A DNA stretch of 64,000 bases, taken from Mycobacterium rhizamassiliense (GTDB lineage: Bacteria > Actinomycetota > Actinomycetes > Mycobacteriales > Mycobacteriaceae). The stretch is from positions 1,048,365 to 1,112,364 of the forward strand of contig NZ_LT721901.1 in the NCBI RefSeq assembly GCF_900157375.1. The letters are read 5' to 3'. Positions 26,522 through 34,549 of this stretch are shown here, one piece after another. Both the position numbers and the translations under genes were made by a program. The notes below the pieces were generated by a model, which searched no databases, was not told where the DNA came from, and worked only from the letters and a program-made list of their open reading frames with translations. The number at the start of each line of letters is the position of its first letter. Within the stretch, counting starts at the first letter, position 1.

Positions 26522-28094
26522 GGCGGCGGGAACCCGTTCCTGGGCCCCGGGTATTAGGCGGGGAAAGTTCGGCCTGAAGCTGGGCGCTGGGCGGCGGCGG
26601 GACCGCGGTGGGCGGCGGCGGGCCCTCGCGTGGGATCAGCGAGCTGACCGGTGGCGCGGGCACCGGCACCACCGTGGGCACCGACGGCGCCTCGTGGTTT
26701 TCGATGCCGGCCAACGTGTAGGCCACCCCGCCGATCGCCGTCATGGCGACCACGGCGCACATCCCGATGATCAACTGCGAGAAGCGCAACCGCCGCCAGG
26801 GCCGTTCGATGGGCGTCGGCGGTTCGATCAGGTTCAGCCGCATCGACCAGCCGGCCTGATGGTCCTCGTCGTAGGCCTCGGGCGTGTACGGCAGCCGGAT
26901 GTCGCCCGGGTATTCGGTTTGCGACCAAGCCAATTCGCGGTCGGTCAACGCGTCGTGATCGATCACCAACAGGTCCCGCGACGGCAGGTCGACGATGTCG
27001 CTGCTGGCGCTCGCCGTGAGCAGCCCGGCGGACGTGCGGGCCTGGATGTCGACATCCTCGCCGCGGTCGGCCAGCAGCAAGGCGCCGGCGGCCGCCGCGA
27101 ACGCCGGTTGCGCCGGCGTGACGACCGGTCGGCGGGTGTGCACCGAAAGACGTTCGGTGATAAGCGGAATGCTGGCGCTACCGCCGACCGTGACCACGGC
27201 GGCGAGGTCCGTCCAGCTCTTGCGGTGACGGACCAGCAGCTCGTCGAAGGCATAGATGAAGCCGGTGAGCCGGTCCTGGATCAGGTCGCCCAGCTCGTCG
27301 CGGGTCAGCCGCATGGTGGCCCGGCGCCCGCCGAGCTCGACTTCGAAATCCACCGCCCGGTCCGTGGACAACTGCTCCTTGGCCCGCCGGCATTGCTCCC
27401 TGAGCAGGGCGAGCTGCCCCACCGCGGCGGTGCTGGCCGGGTCGATGCCGCTGCCGTGTCCCAGTTCCTCGAACACCTGCAGCAGAATCGCCGCGTCGAT
27501 CTCGTCGCCGGAGAAGTCCGGGTAACGCATTGTCGGAGTAGCGGGTTCGAAATCGCCCCCGATATTCACCAGCGTGGCGGACGTTCCCGAGCCGCCGAAG
27601 TCGACGAGCCCGACCACGCCCGTCGCGGCCAGGCACAGTTCGGCGTTAGCCGCCGTCAGCGCCGCCACGGTGTCCGAAACCAGGCGGGGGGCCATCCCAC
27701 TTCGGACGAAGCCCAGATGCGTTCGCAGCGCGTTACGTAGCGCCTGTACGGTCCCCGCTTTCCAGTGACCGGGGACGGCGATCGAGATCTCCGAGTTCGC
27801 CGCGTCCGCACCGGCTTCGAGGACCATCGCGTCCAGAGCCTCGACCATCAGCAGGTCCGGATCGTGTGTCGACCCGTCGCTGGACACGAGCGCCACCGAG
27901 TCGCCGATGCGCTCCACAAAGCCGCACATCAGCACACCGGGGTCACTCGCGTGCGGGTTCTCGCCGGACACACCGATTTTCGGCGCGCAGTGCGGGTAGA
28001 GCGTAAGTACGGCGCGGCGACTAACCGGCGTACTTGCACTACTCGCAGCGACCAGGTTCGTGGTCCCGATCGACAACCCAAGGGGGTCGTACAT
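26496..28094 (-). CDS. Hsp70/actin-like ATPase with membrane helix, Rv0312 ortholog; C-terminus altered
   Basis: Residues 1-~330 form an Hsp70-type ATPase fold: phosphate loop 1 LGLSIGTTNLVAA, phosphate loop 2 VVGLVDFGGSGTSATL and the adenosine motif VVTVGGSASIPLI. There is no substrate-binding domain. One membrane helix (IIGMCAVVAMTAIGGVAYTLA, about residues 430-450) is followed by a Pro-rich tail. A 59-bp inverted-repeat arm near the end shifts the frame, so the protein finishes with NTRGPGTGSRRRLRRRRYP instead of the usual Pro/Gln tail. Start ATG at 28094; an upstream extension in the frame is not coding-like. Neighbours Rv0313 and Rv0311 orthologs are conserved. The Mtb protein has no established function. 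Confidence 0.8.
   Translation of the reverse strand: MYDPLGLSIGTTNLVAASSASTPVSRRAVLTLYPHCAPKIGVSGENPHASDPGVLMCGFVERIGDSVALVSSDGSTHDPDLLMVEALDAMVLEAGADAANSEISIAVPGHWKAGTVQALRNALRTHLGFVRSGMAPRLVSDTVAALTAANAELCLAATGVVGLVDFGGSGTSATLVNIGGDFEPATPTMRYPDFSGDEIDAAILLQVFEELGHGSGIDPASTAAVGQLALLREQCRRAKEQLSTDRAVDFEVELGGRRATMRLTRDELGDLIQDRLTGFIYAFDELLVRHRKSWTDLAAVVTVGGSASIPLITERLSVHTRRPVVTPAQPAFAAAAGALLLADRGEDVDIQARTSAGLLTASASSDIVDLPSRDLLVIDHDALTDRELAWSQTEYPGDIRLPYTPEAYDEDHQAGWSMRLNLIEPPTPIERPWRRLRFSQLIIGMCAVVAMTAIGGVAYTLAGIENHEAPSVPTVVPVPAPPVSSLIPREGPPPPTAVPPPPSAQLQAELSPPNTRGPGTGSRRRLRRRRYP
26522..26580. repeat. 59-bp perfect inverted repeat, right arm (inserted copy)
   Basis: Lies within the Pro-rich tail of the Hsp70-like ORF, directly after PPPPSAQ on the coding strand. 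It introduces the residues LQAELSPPNTRGPGTGS and a frameshift. Its orientation is opposite to the likely original copy, so recombination between the arms would invert the 169 bp between them. Confidence 0.9.
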
Positions 28095-28247
28095 AGAGCG
28101 AATACTTTCGTCTATAGGGGTCGTGGCCAGCGTTAACGATAGCCGCGGACACGCGCAAAGCCGATGGCTTGCAATGTCATTGGTATCGCCTCGATGCGAT
28201 TGCGTCACCGAAGCGGTATCAAGACCCCCTTGACAAAGTCGCTGAGA

Positions 28248-29477
28248 TCAGACCACGGTCAGCGGCAGCGAACGTCTCGGCTCGAACACGAACGACGCTC
28301 CGCCACTGAACTTAACCACTTCCACCTCAGGTAGTTCGGCTGCCACGCCGTCGGTTTCGGTGAATCCCGCGGTCCAGTCGGTGGCCGTCCCGCTAACCCG
28401 CACCTCGATATGCGGATCCACCGCGGTGGCGATGGCCTGCAGCGGCTGCACGGAGTCCGGTGAGCACAACGAGATCCAGGAGGCGTCGGCGTGGGCCGGC
28501 GAGGAGTGCACGGTCAGTCGGTTGGCCTCGATGTCGGCCGAGACGTAGCCCACCGGGTTGAGCAGGGGGTGCAATTCCAGCACCCGCAGCACGCCTTCGG
28601 GCCCGTCGGGCAGTTTCAGCGCGTGGTGAATGCGTTCGGCGGCAACGCCCGCGATGCCGGTCAGGCCCTTGGTGCATATCGAGATCGCTTCGGCCTCGTC
28701 GGCGGCGCGGGCACGCACCGCGATCGCGAAGGACAGGTACAACAGGTGCATCTGCAGGCAGACCTCGTCGGCCATCCGGACCAGTGCCGAGTGCGAGAAG
28801 GCGGCGAAGTCGAAATCGGACAGCAACGCGCCCGAGTAGTCGGCCTGCCCCTCGCCGGACGGGTCGATGGCGTCCAGTTCCCATGTCGCAGCTCGGGTTT
28901 GGCTGACGATATCCAGGGCGGGGATGCTCTGCGCCTCGGGGTAGGACTCGTCGATGATGACGGTCCACGCGCAGTGCGGCTGCCGGTCCACCGGCGTCCG
29001 CGGCGGGCGGTGGATGGGGCGCACCTGGGCCCGCGCGTTGGTCGCGATCGCGGTGGCGTCGAACGTCGGATCCTCGATGGTGTGGCACATCCCGAACACG
29101 TACTGCTCGCCCATCGGTTCCACGTCGAGCAGCGCGCCGCAATGGTCCAGGTGGAATTCGCCGTGCCAGCGGTCGTGGACGGTGTAGCGGAAATCCATGA
29201 ACTGCGGCGGGGCGCCGATGTCGAGCTGCAGCCCCTTGAAGATCGTCACCACGTCGACGCCCTCGTAGTTGAGGGCCTTCTGCATGCGCCTGGTGTAGAT
29301 CGGGCTGGCGCCCGCCCACTCCTCGATGGCGATCTGCACCATCGCGTCGCGGCCGAACGAGCTGATGCACCAGGCCATTCCGGATCGGTCGATCAGCTGC
29401 CCGATCAACAGCAATTCGGGGACCAAGACGGCCAGCTGCTCGCGGGACAATTGCGCATAACGTGAAGGGCTGCTCAC
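28248..29477 (-). CDS. Conserved mycobacterial protein, Rv0311 ortholog
   Basis: Soluble 409-residue protein, the same length as the Mtb ortholog. No catalytic domain is recognised. The N-terminus (LSREQLAVLVPELLLIGQLIDRSGMAW), followed by FGRDAMVQIAIEEWAGASP and HGEFHLDHCGALLDVEPMG, has scattered conserved His/Cys/Glu that could bind a metal or cofactor. No signal peptide. It is head to head with the TetR gene and about 150 bp upstream of the Hsp70-like gene on the same strand. Function unknown. Confidence 0.8.
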   Translation of the reverse strand: MSSPSRYAQLSREQLAVLVPELLLIGQLIDRSGMAWCISSFGRDAMVQIAIEEWAGASPIYTRRMQKALNYEGVDVVTIFKGLQLDIGAPPQFMDFRYTVHDRWHGEFHLDHCGALLDVEPMGEQYVFGMCHTIEDPTFDATAIATNARAQVRPIHRPPRTPVDRQPHCAWTVIIDESYPEAQSIPALDIVSQTRAATWELDAIDPSGEGQADYSGALLSDFDFAAFSHSALVRMADEVCLQMHLLYLSFAIAVRARAADEAEAISICTKGLTGIAGVAAERIHHALKLPDGPEGVLRVLELHPLLNPVGYVSADIEANRLTVHSSPAHADASWISLCSPDSVQPLQAIATAVDPHIEVRVSGTATDWTAGFTETDGVAAELPEVEVVKFSGGASFVFEPRRSLPLTVV

Positions 29478-29515
29478 GCTATAAAAATAAACTCGACTAT
29501 GTTATAAAGTCAACA
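29478..29515. promoter_or_regulatory. AT-rich divergent promoter with candidate TetR operator
   Basis: Only 38 bp separate the Rv0311-like start and the TetR start. GACTAT-N5-AAAGTC (29495-29511) is a near-perfect dyad (5 of 6 positions) within TATAAA-type sequences, so it could be the autoregulatory operator covering both promoters. The tetR mRNA would be leaderless or nearly so. Confidence 0.5.
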
Positions 29516-30136
29516 ATGTCCATTGCTGCAGGCCACAACCCCGGTCGCCCGGCGAACCCCACCCGGCGCACCAGTGCGCCGCGCAAGCGCGGCGACGACA
29601 CCCGGGCCAAGATCATCGACGAGACGGTCCGCTGCATCGTGGAAGAGGGATTCGCGGCCGCCACCGCCAAGCACGTGGCCGAACGCGCCGGCGTCACGTG
29701 GGGCGTCATCCAATACCACTTCGGCGACCGCAACGGCCTGCTGATGGCCGTGGTGGACGACGGCGTGGACCGGCTGATCGAAAGCCTGTCGGCGGCCGAC
29801 GTCAGCGAGCTACCGCTGCGCCAGCGCATCGAGGTCGTCGTCGACACCGCCTGGAGTTGCTACAGCAGCCCGACCTCGATGGCGGCCTTCGAGATCCTGC
29901 GGGCCACCCGCGGCGGCCTGGGTCAGTCCTCGCGGCGGCACCTGCTCGAGATGAACTCGGCGATCGGCCAGCTGGGCCGGCTGATCACCGAGGATCCGGC
30001 GAATGCCGGTGTAGCCGAGGTCATTTGGGCAACGCTACGCGGTGTCGTGCTGGCCCAGATGGTCACCGGGACGGCCGTCGATTGGGGCCTGGAACGACAC
30101 GCCCTGATCGACATGGTTACCCGTGTGCTGCAATGA
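29516..30136 (+). CDS. TetR family transcriptional regulator
   Basis: A 206-residue repressor. The N-terminal helix-turn-helix contains AKHVAERAGVTWGVIQYHFG near residues 50-70; the C-terminal ligand domain is helical. ATG at 29516 is preferred; the frame extends into the promoter. The SnoaL-like gene starts 4 nt after the stop, so the two are co-transcribed, and the divergent Rv0311-like gene shares the promoter region. The likely targets are therefore these neighbours; the ligand is unknown. Confidence 0.85.
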   Translation: MSIAAGHNPGRPANPTRRTSAPRKRGDDTRAKIIDETVRCIVEEGFAAATAKHVAERAGVTWGVIQYHFGDRNGLLMAVVDDGVDRLIESLSAADVSELPLRQRIEVVVDTAWSCYSSPTSMAAFEILRATRGGLGQSSRRHLLEMNSAIGQLGRLITEDPANAGVAEVIWATLRGVVLAQMVTGTAVDWGLERHALIDMVTRVLQ

Positions 30137-30140
30137 CGGG

Positions 30141-30620
30141 ATGACCCTCGACGATCTGGCCGACATCGAAGCCATCAAGCAAGTCAAATACCGCTATCTG
30201 CGCGCGCTGGACACCAAGCATTGGGACGACTTCGCCGACACACTGGCCGAGGACATCAAGGCCGACTACGGCCCGTCGATCGGCAACGAGTTGCACTTCA
30301 CCAACCGCGCCGACCTGGTCGAGTACATGCGCACGTCGCTGCCCGGCAACGTCCTGACCGAGCACCGGGTGACCCACCCGGAAATCATCGTCGACGGCGA
30401 CACCGCAACGGGCAGTTGGTATTTGCAGGACCGCGTGATCGTCGGCGACCTGAACTTCATGCTGATCGGTGCGGCCTTCTACCGCGACACCTACCGTCGC
30501 ACCGACGGAGGCTGGAAGATCTGCGGCACCGGCTACGACCGGACCTACGACGCCACAATGTCGTTGGAGGGCATGAACTTCACGGTCAAGCCAGGGCGCG
30601 CGGTCAAGACCGACGCCTGA
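30141..30620 (+). CDS. SnoaL-like/NTF2-fold protein, Rv0310c ortholog
   Basis: A 159-residue cone-shaped NTF2-fold protein of the SnoaL_4 type: ADIEAIKQVKYRYLRALDTK at the start, WDDFADTLAEDIKADYG, and TATGSWYLQDRVIVGDLNFM later. Such proteins are isomerases, dehydratases or binding proteins for small hydrophobic molecules. The ATG lies 4 nt beyond the tetR stop; an in-frame GTG upstream overlaps tetR. Confidence 0.8.
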   Translation: MTLDDLADIEAIKQVKYRYLRALDTKHWDDFADTLAEDIKADYGPSIGNELHFTNRADLVEYMRTSLPGNVLTEHRVTHPEIIVDGDTATGSWYLQDRVIVGDLNFMLIGAAFYRDTYRRTDGGWKICGTGYDRTYDATMSLEGMNFTVKPGRAVKTDA

Positions 30621-30627
30621 CTGATAG

Positions 30628-31308
30628 CTACTTGGTGATCGCGATGACCGCGCCGGGGCGCAGCCATTTCATGATCGACACCAACTGAGCGTCGTCGATC
30701 GCGACGCAGCCCTCGGTGGGCGCGCCGTCGGTGGTGTGGAAGAAGAAGGCCGCGCCGCCGCCCGGGGTCTTGTTCTTGTTGACGCCCATCACGACCGCGT
30801 GCTTGTACTGCGGGATCTGCAGGTTCTCGCTCTCGCCAGTGTTGAACGGGCACTGCGCCTTCGGGCAGACCTGCATCGAGTTGAACGTGGCGCTGTGGTC
30901 GTCACCGCTCCACCAGTGGTTGGCGTCGGTGACCTGGGTGTAGGGCAGGCCGGTACCGGGGTTGGCTGCGGTACCGAACGCGGAGTCGAGGCTGTACACG
31001 CCCGTCGGGGTGGCCGGCACGCCGCTCTTGGCCTGCGGCGCCAGGCCCGCCGAACCGACGTGGGTCGGCACGGCGGTGCGCAGCGCCTGCCAGCCGGCCG
31101 CGGTGCGCTGGTAGACGTCGATCGTCGCGTTCGAGCCGCCGGTGCTGACGACCGACACCACTTGTGTGGCATTGCCAACCTGATTCGCGAACCAGGGGGT
31201 GCCTGCCAGAGGGTTGCCCGTCGGGGCCGCGCTGGCGGCCGGGGCAAGTATCAGCAACGCGAATGGTGCGCACGCCGCGGCGCGCAGCAAAGCTAGCAGT
31301 CGGCGCAT
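30628..31308 (-). CDS. Exported L,D-transpeptidase-like (YkuD) protein, Rv0309 ortholog
   Basis: A 226-residue exported protein: signal peptide RLLALLRAAACAPFALLILA...ASA, then a YkuD-related domain. The active-site-like segment FFHTTDGAPTEGCVAI supplies H191 and C201 at the spacing of L,D-transpeptidases, but SHGC is replaced by TEGC, so it belongs to the divergent subfamily. Two further cysteines (VCPKAQC) probably form a disulfide. Probable role in wall peptidoglycan; activity not shown. ATG at 31308 chosen since the signal peptide follows directly. Confidence 0.8.
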   Translation of the reverse strand: MRRLLALLRAAACAPFALLILAPAASAAPTGNPLAGTPWFANQVGNATQVVSVVSTGGSNATIDVYQRTAAGWQALRTAVPTHVGSAGLAPQAKSGVPATPTGVYSLDSAFGTAANPGTGLPYTQVTDANHWWSGDDHSATFNSMQVCPKAQCPFNTGESENLQIPQYKHAVVMGVNKNKTPGGGAAFFFHTTDGAPTEGCVAIDDAQLVSIMKWLRPGAVIAITK

Positions 31309-31368
31309 ACGTTCAATCGTCAAGCGGCACAGCACTTAAGGTCAAGTAAAGCTTTAGACCCAGTTGGG

Positions 31369-31995
31369 TCACTGCGCCGTGACCAACGCCGATCTGGGCC
31401 GAAAAACAGTGAGGCACAGCAGGAAATATAAGTACCCCAGCGCCCAGCCCGCCAGCACGTCGGACGGGTAATGCACGTTCAACGCGACCCGGGAGACGCC
31501 GACCAGCACCAGGACCACCGCGGCCACCGCGATCGCCGCCCGCCGCCACGACAGGCTCAGCACCGGCAACAGCAGGGTCAGCAGCGCGAGCCAGGCCGCG
31601 GTGGTCTCCAGCGCGTGCCCCGACGGAAACGACGTCGACGGCGCGTACGCCAGCATGGTCGGCGGCCGGGGCCGGTTCGCCAGCGCCTTGGCGCCCGTCG
31701 TGACCAGACCGTTCAGCGGCGCACAGGCCACCACCAGCAGCGCGGCCCGCACTCTGCGCCGGACCAGCAACACGATCGCCACGGCCAGCCCGATCAGCCG
31801 CAGCGGTTCCGGGCCGAACACGAACGTGAAGACATCCCAGAAGCGCACCCACGCCGGGTGCTTGATCGCGACGTCGCGCGCCGCGTTCAGCAGCGACCAA
31901 TCAAGACCGTGCACCCAGGCCCAATGCCGGCGGTAGCCCACCCACATGACCGCGTAGAGCGCCGCGGCGGCCAGGGTGATACGCCAGCGAGTCAT
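31369..31995 (-). CDS. PAP2-family membrane phosphatase, Rv0308 ortholog
   Basis: Polytopic membrane protein of 208 residues with six helices. All three PAP2 motifs are present: KALANRPRP, FPSGHALET and SRVALNVHYPSDV, the first His being acid/base and the second the nucleophile. The active site faces outward, as in undecaprenyl-pyrophosphate and phosphatidate phosphatases. Substrate unknown. It lies 60 bp upstream of the L,D-transpeptidase-like gene on the same strand, fitting a cell-wall role. Confidence 0.88.
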   Translation of the reverse strand: MTRWRITLAAAALYAVMWVGYRRHWAWVHGLDWSLLNAARDVAIKHPAWVRFWDVFTFVFGPEPLRLIGLAVAIVLLVRRRVRAALLVVACAPLNGLVTTGAKALANRPRPPTMLAYAPSTSFPSGHALETTAAWLALLTLLLPVLSLSWRRAAIAVAAVVLVLVGVSRVALNVHYPSDVLAGWALGYLYFLLCLTVFRPRSALVTAQ

Positions 31996-32062
31996 GACCT
32001 AACGGATACCAGGGCGCCTCAGCGGCGAGCGACGCGAGGGCATCGGGAGTCATACTGGCGTC

Positions 32063-32545
32063 ATGGCGGTCTTTGTCCGAAGGTTGTTCGGCATCGGCAA
32101 GCTACCCGACGAGCTGCACGCTCAGCTCGAGGGCGAAGGCCTTGTCTACCTCGCCGACTACGTCGCGGTGACCCGGCGGTTCAGCGGCACCATCCCCGGT
32201 GTGCGGCTGCCGCACAGCGTCGCCAGCTACACCGGTTCGCTGGCCTTCACCTCACAGCGGGTGCTGGCCACCATGTCGCAGCTGCCCAGGCTCGCCGGCC
32301 CGACCGTCGACGTGCGCTGGGACGCCGCGCAGGCGGGCGCGGCGACGGCGGAGATCGCGTCGAGCGGTCTACGCGTCGAGCTCGACGTCGCGCAGGTCGA
32401 CCCGAAGTTCAGCGGCGAGCTGTCGTTGCACTACAAGACGCCGATCCCGGCCGACGTGCTCAGCGCGCTGCCGCTGCAGAAGCTGGCCTTCGACATGCCC
32501 CCCGAGAACGTCTACCGGACGGTCGGGGTCACCTATTCTCCGTGA
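32063..32545 (+). CDS. Conserved protein, Rv0307c ortholog
   Basis: A 160-residue soluble protein, identical in length to the Mtb ortholog. It has no recognisable motif; the pattern is beta-rich (LVYLADYVAVTRRFSG, SYTGSLAFTSQRVLATMS, VELDVAQVDPKFSGELSLHY). No signal peptide. Its 3' end overlaps the convergent small membrane gene by 17 nt. Function unknown. Confidence 0.75.
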   Translation: MAVFVRRLFGIGKLPDELHAQLEGEGLVYLADYVAVTRRFSGTIPGVRLPHSVASYTGSLAFTSQRVLATMSQLPRLAGPTVDVRWDAAQAGAATAEIASSGLRVELDVAQVDPKFSGELSLHYKTPIPADVLSALPLQKLAFDMPPENVYRTVGVTYSP

Positions 32546-32813
32546 TCGTGATCAACGGCCACGGCGGCTGCCGGAGCACCGCGAGGCTGCCGATCACCGC
32601 GGCGAGCAGGCCGGTGAGCACCCCGATCAGGGCGATTCGGTTCCCGTCCACGGCGGGCACCCAGGACGACTGACCGTCGCGGACGACGAAGATGCCGTTC
32701 GGCTTGGTCACGGGGATCACGGTGGTGCCGTCGGGGGTCTGGTACGGCTCGCCGTAGCAGCGCCCGCCGTTGCGGTCGATGGGCAGCTGGTCGAGTACTT
32801 CGGAATACTTCAC
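32529..32813 (-). CDS. Small membrane protein, unknown function
   Basis: A 94-residue protein with a soluble N-terminal part (GGRCYGEPYQTPDGTTVIPVT) and one C-terminal membrane helix (IALIGVLTGLLAAVIGSLAVL). GTG at 32813 is chosen because GGGAG lies seven bases upstream; the longer frame has no signal. It overlaps the end of the convergent Rv0307c-like gene and is divergent from bluB. Confidence 0.55.
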   Translation of the reverse strand: MKYSEVLDQLPIDRNGGRCYGEPYQTPDGTTVIPVTKPNGIFVVRDGQSSWVPAVDGNRIALIGVLTGLLAAVIGSLAVLRQPPWPLITITENR

Positions 32814-32869
32814 TTCGACACTCCCTGGTGTTGGTGTGAGGGAACCGCCGCGTTGATACATTCACGCTA

Positions 32870-33619
32870 ATGCCATTCTCCCCTGGCGATTTCTCCGACG
32901 GTGCGGTGAGCGAGTACGCGTTCAACGCGGAGGATCGCCGGGCCATTTATCGGGTGATCGCCGAACGGCGCGACATGCGCCGGTTCGTGCCCGGCAGCAC
33001 GGTGCCCGAGGAGACGCTCGCCCGGCTGCTGCAGGCCGCCCACGCCGCGCCCAGCGTCGGGCTGATGCAGCCCTGGCGGTTCATCCGCATCACCGACGAC
33101 GAGGTGCGCACGCGCATCCACGCCCTCGTCTCGGAGGAGCGGCCGCGCACCGCCGAGGCGCTGGGGCCGCGGGGCGACGAGTTCCTGAGGCTCAAGGTCG
33201 AGGGCATCCTCGAGTGCGCCGAGCTGCTGGTGGTGGCGCTGTCCGACAAACGCGACGTGCACGTCTTCGGCCGGCGCACGATGCCGCACATGGACCTCGC
33301 GTCGGTGTCGTGCGCGATTCAGAACCTGTGGCTGGCGGCCCGGGCCGAGGGCCTCGGTGTGGGCTGGGTGTCGTTGTTCGACCCGCAGCCGTTGGCCGAG
33401 CTGCTGGGAATGCCCGACGATGCCGACCCGGTGGCGATCCTGTGCGTGGGCCCGGTGCCTGAGTTCCCCGACCGGCCGGCCCTGGAACTGGACGGCTGGA
33501 CGCACGCGCGCCCGCTGTCGGACTTCGTCGCCGAAAACCGCTGGGGTCAGCCGCCCGGCCAGCCCGCACCGGGCACCGGGGCGGGCACCGCCAGCACGGT
33601 GCCGTCCCACTCGGTGTGA
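32870..33619 (+). CDS. bluB: BluB-type nitroreductase, 5,6-dimethylbenzimidazole synthase (Rv0306 ortholog)
   Basis: Cannibalises reduced FMN to make 5,6-dimethylbenzimidazole, the lower ligand of vitamin B12. It matches the BluB branch of the nitroreductase fold: VIAERRDMRRFVPGSTVPEE near residue 30, the LLQAAHAAPSVGLMQPWRFI flavin-binding stretch, and QNLWLAARAEGLGVGWVSLFDP. The last ~30 residues (PPGQPAPGTGAGTAS) are an extra low-complexity tail. No cobalamin riboswitch is seen upstream. The 3' end overlaps the SMP-30 gene by 73 nt in antisense, because of this tail. Confidence 0.85.
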   Translation: MPFSPGDFSDGAVSEYAFNAEDRRAIYRVIAERRDMRRFVPGSTVPEETLARLLQAAHAAPSVGLMQPWRFIRITDDEVRTRIHALVSEERPRTAEALGPRGDEFLRLKVEGILECAELLVVALSDKRDVHVFGRRTMPHMDLASVSCAIQNLWLAARAEGLGVGWVSLFDPQPLAELLGMPDDADPVAILCVGPVPEFPDRPALELDGWTHARPLSDFVAENRWGQPPGQPAPGTGAGTASTVPSHSV

Positions 33620-34413
33620 TCCGCTAGCCGCTGCGGGCCTGGCCAGTGCGCGGCCACCACGTACAGCGTGGCGCGATCGTCGCCGCCGAGCATGCAGGCG
33701 AACGCCCCGCGATCGAGCTGGACCCGGTCCAGCACCTCGCCGCCGTGGCGCACCCGCACGCAGCAGCGGTCGCCCACGTCGGCGTACCAGGCGGCACCGT
33801 CGCGGTCCAGGCAGATGCCGTCGGGCGAGTGCGCACCGAGATCCGCCCAGACCCGGCGGTTCGACAGCGACCCGTCGGCGCCGATGTCGAAGGCCGTCAG
33901 CCGATGCCGGTACGACTCCGCGACGATCAGCGTCGAGTTGTCCGCGGTGACGGCCATGCCGTTGGGAAACGCCAGGTCGTCGGCGACGACGCGGGCGGTT
34001 CCCTCGGTGACCAGGGCGACGACCCCGGGCGCCGGCTCCCCGGCGGGCGGGCCCGCCGCGAAGTCGAAGTTGACGTTGTTGACGTACGCGTTGCCGCGGC
34101 CGTCGATCACGATGTCGTTGGGGCCGTGCGGGGACAACGGCACCAGGTCGGCGTACCGCGACAGCGTGCCGTCCGCCGAAAGCCGCAGCACCGCCCGCTG
34201 CGCGCTGGACGTCAGCAGCAGCGCCTCCGGCCCGGCTGAGCCCGGCAGGAAGTCGAAACACAGTGGCAGCGAACGGTGTTCAACCACGACCTCGACCCGG
34301 CCCGCGGCGTCGATGGAGCGGATCAGCCCGGCCGTCCAGTCGGCCACCCACAACCGACCGGCGTGCCAGCGCGGCGACTCCAGCAGCCCCAGGCCGCGTA
34401 GCACCGTGTCCAT
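33547..34413 (-). CDS. SMP-30/gluconolactonase/LRE-like beta-propeller protein
   Basis: Soluble calcium-type lactonase family protein of 288 residues. Conserved segments are LLESPRWHAGRLWVADW with the metal-binding Glu, GPNDIVIDGRGNAYVNN with the Asn, and PNGMAVTADNSTLIVAES and SPDGICLDRDGAAWYAD of successive blades. Relatives hydrolyse sugar or aldonic lactones; the substrate here is unknown. The ATG at 34413 has GAGAGGGG about eight bases upstream. In Mtb this position is occupied by PE_PGRS5 to PPE6 genes. Confidence 0.85.
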   Translation of the reverse strand: MDTVLRGLGLLESPRWHAGRLWVADWTAGLIRSIDAAGRVEVVVEHRSLPLCFDFLPGSAGPEALLLTSSAQRAVLRLSADGTLSRYADLVPLSPHGPNDIVIDGRGNAYVNNVNFDFAAGPPAGEPAPGVVALVTEGTARVVADDLAFPNGMAVTADNSTLIVAESYRHRLTAFDIGADGSLSNRRVWADLGAHSPDGICLDRDGAAWYADVGDRCCVRVRHGGEVLDRVQLDRGAFACMLGGDDRATLYVVAAHWPGPQRLADHTEWDGTVLAVPAPVPGAGWPGG

Positions 34414-34549
34414 TCCCGGGCCCCTCTCGGTTGACGTCACGGAGAATCAAATGCCCTCCGCAGGGTCTGACTTGTCGGCACACTCAGATTCATCGCAAGC
34501 GCCTCCGGTATCGTCGCCGGTCGCAAGGCATGGTGAAGAGGTGACGCGG

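Noticed and set aside
32814..32869. Cobalamin riboswitch ahead of bluB
   Set aside because: Only 56 bp separate bluB from the divergent gene and no B12-box-like sequence is visible.
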